The translations under genes were made by a program, and so were the position numbers. Below the pieces are notes generated by a model. It ran no database searches. It saw only the letters and a program-made list of their open reading frames with translations, and was not told the DNA's origin. Of a stretch of DNA of 32,637 nucleotides, positions 24,656 to 32,605 are shown piece by piece. The number at the start of each line of letters is the position of its first letter. Within the stretch, counting starts at the first letter, position 1. Where the stretch lies: assembly GCF_023227765.1 (NCBI RefSeq), contig NZ_JALKBZ010000032.1, positions 1-32,637 of the forward strand, given 5' to 3'. This DNA comes from Fuchsiella alkaliacetigena. Lineage in GTDB: Bacteria; Bacillota; Halanaerobiia; Halobacteroidales; Acetohalobiaceae.

Positions 24656-25942
24656 TTAAAGCACTTGACCATCCTTCATTACCAACTCACCATCTACAAT
24701 AGTAGTTACCGCCTTACCCGTTAAAGTCCGCCCTGCAAAAGGAGAGTTTTTACCTTTAGAATAAAATTTATCAACATCTACTGTATACTCAAACTCTGGA
24801 TCAATAACAGTCACATCAGCAACAGCTCCTACTTCTAGCCTTCCCTTATCTAAACCTAAAATATCCGCTGGCTTAACGGTCAACTTTTCTACTAACTGAC
24901 TCCAACTCAAAAGCCCAGGCTGTACTAACTCAGTAATTAAGACCGACAAAGCAGTTTCTAAACCAGAAATTCCAAAAGGAGCATTGTCATATCCTACATC
25001 CTTTTCCTCCCAAGCATGGGGAGCATGATCAGTAGCAATAGCATCAATAGTGCCCTCAGCTAAAGCTTCCTTTAAGGCAGCTACATCTTCAGCACTACGC
25101 AAGGGTGGATTAACCTTAGTGCTAGTATCAAAAGTGGTAATAGCTTCGTCAGTTAAAGCTAAATGATGCGGAGTTACTTCAGCCGTTACCGATACCCCTC
25201 GTTGCTTAGCAGCTTTAATTAACTCCACAGCTCCTTTAGTGCTAACGTGGGCAATATGCAAATGAGTATTTGTCAATTCAGCTAACTTAATATCTCTAGC
25301 TACAATTATATCCTCTGCTACAGCGGGAATAGGTTCTAAACCAGTTACTGTAGAGTAGTAGCCTTCATTAACTACTCCTTCTCCCACTAGACTTTGATCT
25401 TCGCAATGAGTAATCACCGGTAAATCAAAAGCTTGTACATACTCTAAAGCCGATTTCATTAATTGAGAGTTCATTACCGTCTCTCCATCATCAGAAATAG
25501 CTACTATTCCGGACTTTCTCATAAAGCCGATCTCCGCTAGCTCTTCTCCGGCTAAATCTTTAGTTATGCTGCCAATCGGAAAAAGATTCACTTTAGCCTC
25601 GGCTGCTCTATTTAAAATAGACTCCACTACCGAAGCATTATCTACTACTGGATCAGTATTCGGCATACAAGCTACCGAAGTAAAACCACCAGCTACAGCA
25701 CTCTCACTTCCCGTCTTAATGGTCTCTTTATGTTCAAAGCCGGGCTCTCTAAAGTGAGCATGCATATCTATTAAACCTGGAGTAACAACTTTATTATTAG
25801 CCTCAATTATCTCCGCTTCTTGATCCTCTATCTGCGCAGCTATCTGCACAACCTCACCTTCAGCAATTAAGATATCCAACTGCTCATCTACTCCATTAAC
25901 AGGATCAATAACCCGTCCTTCTTTAATTAGTAGTTTCTTCAA
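24656..25942 (-). CDS. pyrC: Dihydroorotase
   Basis: A zinc amidohydrolase that cyclises carbamoyl aspartate to dihydroorotate. The sequence shows the metal-binding IDMHAHFREPGFEHKE (near residue 60), CMPNTDP, ITHCEDQSL, the metal His in HIAHVSTKG, and the active-site Asp in AIATDHAPH. The length is 428 residues from TTG at 25940-25942. I prefer this TTG because it lies 8 bases after GGAGG; the in-frame GTG nine bases further up is part of that ribosome site. The start overlaps the end of pyrB by 20 bases, so the genes are coupled. The residues point to a class I (PyrC of Gram-positive type) enzyme. Confidence 0.95.
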   Translation of the reverse strand: MKKLLIKEGRVIDPVNGVDEQLDILIAEGEVVQIAAQIEDQEAEIIEANNKVVTPGLIDMHAHFREPGFEHKETIKTGSESAVAGGFTSVACMPNTDPVVDNASVVESILNRAAEAKVNLFPIGSITKDLAGEELAEIGFMRKSGIVAISDDGETVMNSQLMKSALEYVQAFDLPVITHCEDQSLVGEGVVNEGYYSTVTGLEPIPAVAEDIIVARDIKLAELTNTHLHIAHVSTKGAVELIKAAKQRGVSVTAEVTPHHLALTDEAITTFDTSTKVNPPLRSAEDVAALKEALAEGTIDAIATDHAPHAWEEKDVGYDNAPFGISGLETALSVLITELVQPGLLSWSQLVEKLTVKPADILGLDKGRLEVGAVADVTVIDPEFEYTVDVDKFYSKGKNSPFAGRTLTGKAVTTIVDGELVMKDGQVL

Positions 25943-26864
25943 TCTGCTCACCTCCAGTTAATAGATATAACAGCGCCATTCGCACAGCTACTCCATTAGG
26001 AATTTGGTCTGTAATTACTGATTCTTCACCATAAGCAACCTCCGGAGCAATCTCTATTCCTCGATTCATGGGCCCGGGATGCATCACCGTCACCCCATCG
26101 TTAGCTAACTGCAAGCGTTCTTGATTCATTCCGTACAGCTCAGTATACTCTCTCAAGCTAGGTAAAAAACCGCCTTCCTGTCTTTCTAATTGAATGCGGA
26201 GAATATTCACCACATCCACTCCTACTAAAGCCTCTTCTAAGTCATAGTAAACCTCGACTCCCATCTTTTCAATCTCTGGCGGAATCAAAGTCGGCGGGCC
26301 CGCTACTCGTACTTCAGCTCCTAACTTCTTTAAGCCCCAAATATTAGACTTAGCAACTCGACTATGTTTAATATCACCCACAATCAATACCGTCTCTCCA
26401 GCAATCTTACCTCGTTTTTCGCGAATAGTGTACATATCCAATAAACCCTGGGTAGGATGCTCGTGAGCTCCATCACCGGCATTCAAAACAGCTGCGTCAA
26501 TAGTCTCAGCCAACAGCTTCGGCGTACCCGGGATTCCGTGACGAATAATCACCGCTTCAGCTCCCATAGCCTCCAAAGTTTTAGCCGTATCTACCAAGCT
26601 TTCTCCTTTAACCACACTACTCATCGAAATTGATAAGCTCATCATATCAGCACTCAAGCGCTTTCCAGCTAAGTCAAAAGAAGACTTAGTCCTAGTACTA
26701 GGTTCATAAAAAAGATTGATAATAGTCTTACCCCTTAAGGTAGGTACCTTTTTAACCTGACGAGTAAATATCTCCTTCATAGATTCAGCAGTATTCAGTA
26801 TTAAGTCTATTTCCTCACCTGTCAACTCCTCTAAACCTAAAAGCCGCCTCCTATTAAAGCTCAT
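25923..26864 (-). CDS. pyrB: Aspartate carbamoyltransferase, catalytic subunit
   Basis: Joins carbamoyl phosphate and aspartate. The 313-residue protein has the carbamoyl-phosphate motif YEPSTRTKSSF (about 53-63), GDGAHEHPTQGLLDMYTI with the HPTQ loop, and HPGPMNRGIEI near the C terminus. No pyrI regulatory gene follows, as in Bacillus. AAGGAGGAG precedes the ATG. It is preceded by its own PyrR attenuator at about 26983-27077, so its expression is set separately from pyrR. Confidence 0.97.
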   Translation of the reverse strand: MSFNRRRLLGLEELTGEEIDLILNTAESMKEIFTRQVKKVPTLRGKTIINLFYEPSTRTKSSFDLAGKRLSADMMSLSISMSSVVKGESLVDTAKTLEAMGAEAVIIRHGIPGTPKLLAETIDAAVLNAGDGAHEHPTQGLLDMYTIREKRGKIAGETVLIVGDIKHSRVAKSNIWGLKKLGAEVRVAGPPTLIPPEIEKMGVEVYYDLEEALVGVDVVNILRIQLERQEGGFLPSLREYTELYGMNQERLQLANDGVTVMHPGPMNRGIEIAPEVAYGEESVITDQIPNGVAVRMALLYLLTGGEQIEETTN

Positions 26865-26982
26865 CTTACTCCTCCTTAAAAATCATTTTTCTTTTTAAAT
26901 CTCTTATACTCTCTATTTTCACCTAAGCTAGTCCTTTGAATTCAAAAGAACTATTCTACAAGGGCTTGAACTTTTTATCCAT

Positions 26983-27077
26983 AAAAAAATCCCTAATACC
27001 CAACAGGCATTAAGGAGGCAAGTCTTAAGTACAGACCTTTAACCACCCTTATCAGCCTCGCTGGACTAACTTAAAGG
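26983..27077 (-). promoter_or_regulatory. PyrR-dependent attenuator before pyrB
   Basis: Minus-strand RNA carries the PyrR-binding loop UAGUCCAGCGAGGCUGAUAAGGG (about 27045-27077), close to the known Bacillus consensus. It is followed by a terminator hairpin (26991-27015, 10 bp with G-U pairs, loop near 27001-27005) and a U-tract (26983-26990). UMP-bound PyrR should stabilise the binding loop and favour termination, lowering pyrB and the genes after it. Confidence 0.9.
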
Positions 27078-27083
27078 GAGTTG

Positions 27084-27750
<667 letters not shown>

Positions 27751-27783
27751 TAAAAGGGCTGTATCTAGTTTTTAACTAAATGC

Positions 27784-27812
27784 AGTCTAACACATATTAA
27801 GCTTATTGTCAA
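27784..27812 (-). promoter_or_regulatory. pyr operon promoter
   Basis: On the minus strand TTGACA (27807-27812), a 17-base spacer and TAGACT (27784-27789). Transcription would begin near 27777, about 150 bases before pyrR, so the leader contains the attenuator. Confidence 0.8.
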
Positions 27813-27935
27813 TGCTTAGAATTCAAATTAATCGATAATTTTAAAAAATTAGCAGTTTAAAAACAAAATATTTCAACTTATAAAAATCCTAATTTTACTG
27901 ATACTAACTATAGATATAGAAAGGAGTGAACTGCT

Positions 27936-28139
27936 TTGACTACAAGAACCATCACCCTAGAAGTAGATCCTGAGCTATGTATCAGTTGTGGACTATGTAT
28001 AGAAGAGTGTCCAGCTGTCTTTGATTGGAATGACGAAGACCAAGCCGAAGCTATCGTCGATCAAGTACCAGAAAAGGTACAGGAAGATGCTCAAACAGCT
28101 AAAGAAGTCTGTCCGACCGACGCTATCAAAGAAGTTTAA
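27936..28139 (+). CDS. Small [4Fe-4S] ferredoxin
   Basis: A 67-residue electron carrier of the single-cluster type. Ligands are C15, C18 and C21 in CISCGLC plus C59 before Pro in EVCPTDAI. A further C25-Pro lies in EECP. No second CxxCxxC is present, so it carries one cluster rather than two. The acidic middle (FDWNDEDQAE) is typical of low-potential ferredoxins of anaerobes. The start is TTG, with AAAGGAG 9 bases upstream. No partner enzyme is adjacent. Confidence 0.93.
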   Translation: MTTRTITLEVDPELCISCGLCIEECPAVFDWNDEDQAEAIVDQVPEKVQEDAQTAKEVCPTDAIKEV

Positions 28140-28160
28140 TTTTTAATTAAAAAAGAGCTC

Positions 28161-28247
28161 TGAACTGTGAGCTATGAGTGATGAGCCAGTTCAAAACCAT
28201 AAGACAAAGTGGTTTTGGGCTTAGCTCATAGCTCATAATTCATAACT
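28161..28247. repeat. Word-like inverted repeat between ferredoxin and rluD-type gene
   Basis: TGAGCTATGAG (28168-28178) pairs perfectly with CTCATAGCTCA (28225-28235), and AAAACCA (28193-28199) pairs with TGGTTTT (28210-28216). GTGATGAGCC and CATAATTCATAA words add to it. It fills most of the space between two convergent genes and may end transcription both ways, but no clean T-tract is present. Confidence 0.65.
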
Positions 28248-28258
28248 ATCAAATTATA

Positions 28259-29182
28259 TTAAGTATTTTCTTTTAATTCTTTTAATATTCCTTCCATATC
28301 TTCAGGCAACTGAGCTTCAAATTCCATCCACTCTTCCTTAATTGGATGCTTAAGCCCCAATTGGCTAGCATGCAATAACTGCCTTTTAGCTCCCAAAGAC
28401 ACTTTATTATAACCATAGGTCTGATCTCCAACTATAGGATGTCCTAGATACTCCATATGCACTCTAATCTGGTGAGTACGGCCTGTTTTTAGTTCTAATC
28501 TTAAGTAACTATAGTCTCCAAAACGCTCCAGTACTTCAAATCTAGTGATTGCTTTCTTACTATTTCGGCTGGTAACAGCCATCTTCTTTCTATTTTTAGG
28601 ATCTCTACCGATAGCAGCATCGATTTTAGCTCGCTGATGCTTTACCTGCCCTTCTACTAAAGCTAAATAAACCTTCTTCACCCGCCGTTCTTTAAAGTCT
28701 TCTACTAATTGCCGATGAGCTAAATCACTCTTAGCCACTACCATTACTCCCGAGGTATCTTTATCCAATCTATGCACAATCCCTGGTCTAATCTCTCCTC
28801 CAATTCCAGCCAGATTATCACAGTGATATAGTAAAGCATTAACTAGAGTACCACTGCTATGCCCAGCCGCTGGATGAACTACCAAATCTGCACTTTTATT
28901 CACCACTACTAGATGCTGATCCTCATAGATAATATCCACCGGAATATCTTCAGCTACTAAGTCAGGCTCCTCCAGCGGTGGAATCGCTACTTTAATTGAA
29001 TCCTCTAACTGCAGAGTATAACTGCTTTTTTTAGCTGCTCCGTCAACAGTTACTTGTCCTTCATCTATCAACTTTTGAATATAGCTTCGCGATAATTCTT
29101 CAATATTCTCAGCCAAAAACTTATCTAATCTCTGGCCTTGATTCTCCTGCTTTTCAACTATAAATGTGTATTCTTCACTCAT
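28259..29182 (-). CDS. RluA/RluD-family 23S rRNA pseudouridine synthase
   Basis: Isomerises uridine to pseudouridine in structured RNA, probably 23S rRNA. The 307-residue protein has an N-terminal S4 RNA-binding domain (about 15-75, RLDKFLAENIEELSRSYIQK), then the catalytic domain with HRLDKDTSG (138-146, catalytic D140) and the closing KTGRTHQIRVHMEYLGHPIVGD. Firmicute lspA-rluD neighbours are common. Translation starts at ATG; its ribosome site is within the end of lspA, 3 bases apart, so the two are coupled. Whether it is RluD, RluC or YlyB/YjbO-like cannot be fixed from sequence alone. Confidence 0.93.
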   Translation of the reverse strand: MSEEYTFIVEKQENQGQRLDKFLAENIEELSRSYIQKLIDEGQVTVDGAAKKSSYTLQLEDSIKVAIPPLEEPDLVAEDIPVDIIYEDQHLVVVNKSADLVVHPAAGHSSGTLVNALLYHCDNLAGIGGEIRPGIVHRLDKDTSGVMVVAKSDLAHRQLVEDFKERRVKKVYLALVEGQVKHQRAKIDAAIGRDPKNRKKMAVTSRNSKKAITRFEVLERFGDYSYLRLELKTGRTHQIRVHMEYLGHPIVGDQTYGYNKVSLGAKRQLLHASQLGLKHPIKEEWMEFEAQLPEDMEGILKELKENT

Positions 29183-29185
29183 AAC

Positions 29186-29629
29186 TTACCACTCCACTTC
29201 TTCTAAAACAAAGGCCCAATAAAAAAAGAGCCCTACCCCAATTACTATAGCAGAATCGGCTATATTAAAAACAGGCCAAATTCTAAAATCAAAAAAATCA
29301 ATTACATAGCCCCATCTAACTCTATCAATCAAATTACCTACTGCTCCTCCAAAGATCAAGCCTAAACTAATATTAATCAATAATCCTTGTTCTTTAACTC
29401 GATTATAAAAAAATATTAATACTGCCATCAAAACTAAAGTTATTAAAATAAAAAAGATTCTTTGGTGAGGAAGAATTCCAAAAGCAGCTCCATGGTTTCT
29501 AACATAAGTTAAATGAAAGATTCCCTCTACAATAGGTAGCGATTGGTGAAGCTGTAATATATTAGTGATTATCAGCTTAGTCAGCTGATCTAAAATTAAA
29601 ATTAATAACGCTGTAGTTAAGGTCAACAT
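29186..29629 (-). CDS. lspA: Signal peptidase II (prolipoprotein)
   Basis: Cleaves lipobox signal peptides after lipid transfer by Lgt. The 147-residue membrane protein has four hydrophobic segments, the start LDQLTKLI (13-20), N45-H46-G47-A in VRNHGAAFGI, GNLIDRVRWGYVIDFFDF (98-115), and FNIADSAI (121-128); D111 and D125 are the likely catalytic pair. AAAGGAG precedes the ATG. This window encodes at least two lipoproteins (6945, 11402) that would be its substrates. Confidence 0.96.
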   Translation of the reverse strand: MLTLTTALLILILDQLTKLIITNILQLHQSLPIVEGIFHLTYVRNHGAAFGILPHQRIFFILITLVLMAVLIFFYNRVKEQGLLINISLGLIFGGAVGNLIDRVRWGYVIDFFDFRIWPVFNIADSAIVIGVGLFFYWAFVLEEVEW

Positions 29630-29656
29630 CTAATCTACTCCTTTGCCAACTTTTTA

Positions 29657-29687
29657 AATCCATCATTTATTTTAGCATAGATGGATT
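29657..29687 (-). promoter_or_regulatory. Inverted repeat overlapping the lspA promoter
   Basis: AATCCATC (29657-29664) pairs with GATGGATT (29680-29687), with a 15-base gap. One arm lies in the -35/-10 spacer and the other just downstream of the -10, so it could be an operator. The T-run lies upstream of the repeat in the minus direction, so it is not a terminator. Confidence 0.45.
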
Positions 29688-29697
29688 AAAAAAACAA
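29669..29697 (-). promoter_or_regulatory. Promoter of lspA and the pseudouridine synthase gene
   Basis: On the minus strand TTGTTT (29692-29697), a 17-base spacer and TAAAAT (29669-29674) with an upstream TGC giving an extended -10. It is 40 bases before the lspA start. Confidence 0.65.
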
Positions 29698-29721
29698 GAA
29701 GGAGGCTTAATCTCTTTATTA

Positions 29722-30354
29722 TCACCCATTAATAATCTCCTCTTCACTAATTTTCTCCTCTTCACCAACTATTCCTTGCTCTTCATCAGTACCTACATAA
29801 GCCCCATCCTGCTCTTCAGCTCCCGGAATATCGCTTGGAGTATTGACAGTTCCAAAACGCGCTACCGCCTGCCAAGCATCCTCACCATCAAAGTTAACAC
29901 TATCCTGACCATCTAAAAAGGTCCTTCCAAAAGGCGGAGTTAAGCTTTCCTCTTCTACCGGCCGATCTACAGTCTCTTCATCTCTATTTCCTTCTTCAGC
30001 CTTTTTACAGTCAAAACAATAGGTGGTGTAAGGAATACTATCCAATCTTTCTTCTCTAATATCTTCACCACAGACTTCACAGTTCCCATAGTCGCCCTTC
30101 TCTAGCTTAGCTAAAGCATAATCTATCTTTTTCAAAAACTGCAAGCTATTATCCTGCAAGCCTAAATCCTTTTCTCGTTCAAATGTATTACTTGCTTGAT
30201 CTGAAGGATGATTATCATAACTAGAAAGTTCACCTGTACTTTCTTTAAAATTCAAAGAGAACTCTTCATCCTGCAAACTATAAAACTGCTTTAATAGCCC
30301 TGCTTTTTCTATCAATAGTTCTTGCTTATAATGTTCTTGCTTTTCTTTTTTCAT
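29722..30354 (-). CDS. yteA: YteA/TraR-DksA-type zinc-finger protein
   Basis: A 210-residue protein of the TraR/DksA C4 zinc-finger superfamily, YteA (sporulation-associated) branch. The long N-terminal helical part (about 1-85) is the coiled coil that, in DksA, enters the RNA polymerase secondary channel. The zinc site is C92-x2-C95 and C113-x2-C116 (CEVC ... CFDC). A Glu-rich C-terminal extension (about 117-210, with PFGRTFLDGQDSVNFDGEDAWQAVARFGT) is typical of YteA. AGGAGGT precedes the ATG. In Bacillus the gene is linked to sporulation, but the mechanism is not established. Confidence 0.85.
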   Translation of the reverse strand: MKKEKQEHYKQELLIEKAGLLKQFYSLQDEEFSLNFKESTGELSSYDNHPSDQASNTFEREKDLGLQDNSLQFLKKIDYALAKLEKGDYGNCEVCGEDIREERLDSIPYTTYCFDCKKAEEGNRDEETVDRPVEEESLTPPFGRTFLDGQDSVNFDGEDAWQAVARFGTVNTPSDIPGAEEQDGAYVGTDEEQGIVGEEEKISEEEIING

Positions 30355-30415
30355 GTTAACCTCCTGTTGTTAACTCGGCTTTTGTGAATAGTCTGCACGG
30401 GCTAAAATCATTTAT

Positions 30416-30730
30416 TCAGAGATGCTGCTGAACAATGATAACTATTCTAGCAATATATTCACCAATTACAGGTAAATTCAATTCAGCTGCTCTAAATAAA
30501 AGGGATAAAAAGATAGCACCGAAAAGAGTCATTCCTATAATAACTCCTAAACCTCTAGCTAAACCAGCTAAAAAATTTATATAAATCATTCGTTTTGGAG
30601 ATCGAACAGTCTCAATATAGTCTGCTATTCCAAATTTATGAAAGCCTTCTATTAGTTCTTCTAAAAGATTTTTGAGTTCTGTTAATTTTTCTTGGTCTAT
30701 CACCTCTTCATCATCAGATTCATCTTTCAT
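30416..30730 (-). CDS. DUF5665-like small membrane protein
   Basis: A 104-residue protein with an acidic N terminus (about 1-15), an amphipathic helix (16-35), the conserved segment YIETVRSPKRMIYINFLAGLARGLGVIIGMTLFGAI and a second hydrophobic run up to the end. This fits the DUF5665 family of Firmicutes: one or two membrane segments and unknown function. AAAGGAG precedes the ATG. The stop is 61 bases from the YteA-like gene start on the same strand. The region upstream is the large inverted-repeat element. Confidence 0.8.
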   Translation of the reverse strand: MKDESDDEEVIDQEKLTELKNLLEELIEGFHKFGIADYIETVRSPKRMIYINFLAGLARGLGVIIGMTLFGAIFLSLLFRAAELNLPVIGEYIARIVIIVQQHL

Positions 30731-31318
30731 AGTATTCTCCTTTCGAAGTAGCTATTAAACAATATTGTTATATTGTTGCGTTCACGATATAGCTATTAAC
30801 AAAAGCCTGAGCTAGTTGATATGTTTCAACCACTTGCCGTTCAGTCGGCCTCCGTGCCTCCTTCACTCTCAAAAATAGCCCTCCCGGCGTCCCTGCCTCC
30901 GGGCTATTTTAAGAGTCGCTCTTTGAAACATATCAACTTGTAGGTTTTCGTTATCAGCACGGCCAAATGGGTGTTTATAAGCAGCATTAAAGTTTATTTT
31001 TTGGTACTTCTTGACGAATCGGAGCTCAAACAAAAGCTGTTTTAGCTAATTTTTCTAATTAAAATTAGCTTGCTTTTATTTGAGTGGAGATGAGTCTTAG
31101 AAGTACTAAAATAAACTTTTCTAGCGTTGACGCGAAGCTAATCATTACTTTGGAAACACCCATTTGGCCTCCCACGTTCAACGCAACAATAGACCGATAA
31201 TTTCTTATTCTTAGAATTTGAACTTAACTATAAACTATACACTATTAATTATTAACTACACTTTTTATATTATATTAACTTGCCCAAATTTTATTCCTAA
31301 ACATCTCTAAATACAAAA
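30731..31318. other. 588-bp gene-free region holding a large structured element
   Basis: No ORF with a ribosome site is present. The main content is the three-way inverted-repeat element at 30771-31191. To its left AACAATATTGTT (30759-30770) is a perfect 12-base palindrome. To its right 31214-31262 is made of TATA/TTAA words (CTATAAACTATACACTATTAATTATTAACTAC in pieces) like the other word-type intergenic repeats. Confidence 0.6.
30771..31191. repeat. Large three-way-junction inverted-repeat element
   Basis: Outer stem: 30771-30782 with 31180-31191 (12 bp, perfect). Arm 1 (30792-30958): an imperfect outer helix leads to a perfect 15-bp pair, 30815-30829 with 30923-30937; beyond it, 30872-30881 pairs with 30901-30910 (10 bp), extended by ACTCT/AGAGT. 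Arm 2 (30961-31169): a perfect 16-bp pair 30961-30976 with 31154-31169, then 30989-31000 with 31108-31119 (12 bp), 31004-31011 with 31099-31106 (8 bp), 31025-31037 with 31072-31084 (one mismatch), and 31044-31053 with 31061-31070 (10 bp). The GC-rich left bulge and the terminal loop of arm 1 share the sequence CGGC-STCC-STGCCTCC. The strand, promoter and terminator are undecided. It could be a structured RNA or a mobile palindrome. Confidence 0.8.
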
Positions 31319-32476
31319 TCAATACTCTTTTAAAATCTGCTCTAGGCTGGCTAAGGTATAGTCTATCTCAGCCGGAGTATTAAAGTAACCAATACTAAAA
31401 CGCAGAGTACCTTCCGGAAAAGTTCCTATTGTCTTATGAGCTAAAGGCGCACAGTGCAAACCAGAGCGAGTCATAATTTCATATTCATCATCTAGAATAA
31501 AACTTAACTCTCCTAAATCTACTCCTTCAACAGTAATGGAAACAGTAGAAGTCTGTTCTTCTATACTTCCCGGGCCCTGAATACTAACTCCTGCTAAACT
31601 CTTAAATCCTTCAATAAGCCGTTTCGTTAAATCCAACTCATGCTCTCTGATAGTCTTTAAGCCTTCCTTTTTAATAAAATCCACTCCTGCTTTTAAACCA
31701 GCTAAGCCCATAGTATTAAGAGTACCACTTTCAAACTTATCCGGTAAAAAATCAGGCTGATACTCCCGATCAGAAATGCTACCGGTTCCTCCTTCAATCA
31801 AGGTATCCATTAACTTTGCTGCCTCTTTGCTGATCACAAAACCTCCAGTACCGGTAGGCCCTAATAATCCTTTATGCCCTGTAAAAGCTAAAACATCCAA
31901 ATCTAAATCACTAAAGTTCAAATCATAAACTCCTGCTGTCTGCGCCGTATCCAAAATATAAAGCAGACCTTCTTGCTTAGCTAAGTTAGCTAATTCAGCA
32001 ATGGGTAATAAAGTACCCGCTACATTGGAAGCATGGGTAGTTACTAACAGTTTGGTATTTTCTTGAATAGCCTCAGCCACCTGCTCAGGGCTGATCATTC
32101 CTTGTGAATCAGCAGCAATATAGTCTACCTCAATTAGTCCTGCCTTTGCTAAGTCCTGTAAGGGTCTAACTACGGCATTATGCTCCATTGAAGTAGTAAT
32201 CACGTGATCACCACTCTCTAAAAATCCTTTTAAAGCATAATTAAGAGCATGAGTCACATTATGAGTAAAAACTACCTGTTCTGGAGTAGCTACCTCAAAA
32301 AGTTCAGCTATACTCAGCCTAGTCTCCAAAACCAGTCTTCCGGCTGCTAAAGAACACTCATAGCCACCTCGGCCTGGACTACAGCCTATCTCCTGATAGT
32401 AATCATTAATAGCTTTCAAAACCGATTCTGGCTTATCACGCGAAGTAGCAGCATTATCTAAATAAACCTCTTTCAT
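31319..32476 (-). CDS. Cysteine desulfurase-family PLP enzyme
   Basis: A class V aminotransferase-fold enzyme, closest in style to the EF2568-like cysteine desulfurase family. The start VYLDNAATSRDKPESV is typical. PLP-binding K202 sits in FTGHKGLLGPTG, and the active-site H99 is in TTSMEHNAV. A possible sulfur-carrying Cys (C342) is in RSGLHCAPLAHKTIG. The start at 32474-32476 (385 residues) is chosen because it follows GGAGGAG and gives the family N terminus; a further open frame to 32539 has no ribosome site. It is not next to iscU or nifU, so it may serve selenium, thiol or another sulfur-transfer role. Confidence 0.88.
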   Translation of the reverse strand: MKEVYLDNAATSRDKPESVLKAINDYYQEIGCSPGRGGYECSLAAGRLVLETRLSIAELFEVATPEQVVFTHNVTHALNYALKGFLESGDHVITTSMEHNAVVRPLQDLAKAGLIEVDYIAADSQGMISPEQVAEAIQENTKLLVTTHASNVAGTLLPIAELANLAKQEGLLYILDTAQTAGVYDLNFSDLDLDVLAFTGHKGLLGPTGTGGFVISKEAAKLMDTLIEGGTGSISDREYQPDFLPDKFESGTLNTMGLAGLKAGVDFIKKEGLKTIREHELDLTKRLIEGFKSLAGVSIQGPGSIEEQTSTVSITVEGVDLGELSFILDDEYEIMTRSGLHCAPLAHKTIGTFPEGTLRFSIGYFNTPAEIDYTLASLEQILKEY

Positions 32477-32522
32477 TTCTTTCAACTCCTCCGTCAACAA
32501 AGTCTCAAGTTTACTGTTATAT

Positions 32523-32551
32523 ATTATATGTCGGTGCATTGTATAATTAAA
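32523..32551 (-). promoter_or_regulatory. Promoter of the cysteine desulfurase-like gene
   Basis: On the minus strand a perfect TATAAT (32523-32528) with a weak -35, TTTAAT (32546-32551), at 17-base spacing, 47 bases before the start codon. Confidence 0.5.
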
Positions 32552-32556
32552 TGCAC
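32534..32556. promoter_or_regulatory. Inverted repeat, candidate operator
   Basis: GTGCATT (32534-32540) and AATGCAC (32550-32556) form a perfect 7-bp inverted repeat with a 9-base spacer. It overlaps the -35 and spacer of the minus-strand promoter and lies upstream of the plus-strand promoter, so one regulator could act on both divergent genes. Confidence 0.55.
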
Positions 32557-32576
32557 AAGATGATTTAAATATAAAG

Positions 32577-32605
32577 ATGACACATACCCAAACCTCATAT
32601 ATAAT
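32577..32605 (+). promoter_or_regulatory. Promoter of a plus-strand gene beyond the window
   Basis: ATGACA (32577-32582), a 17-base spacer and TATAAT (32600-32605). A full ribosome site AAGGAGGT lies at 32628-32635, so a gene should begin within about 10 bases past the window end. Confidence 0.75.

Noticed and set aside
25566-25757. 63-codon plus-strand open frame
   Set aside because: Antisense shadow of pyrC.
29657-29687. Terminator for the YteA-like gene
   Set aside because: The T-run is upstream, not downstream, of the hairpin in the direction of transcription; the site fits a promoter-overlapping repeat better.
30771-31191. Insertion sequence with a transposase
   Set aside because: No ORF for a transposase is present; only a non-autonomous element would fit.
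32477-32539. N-terminal extension of the cysteine desulfurase-like gene (start at 32539)
   Set aside because: No ribosome site; the start lies in the inverted repeat and downstream of it the usual family N terminus begins at 32476 with a GGAGGAG site.
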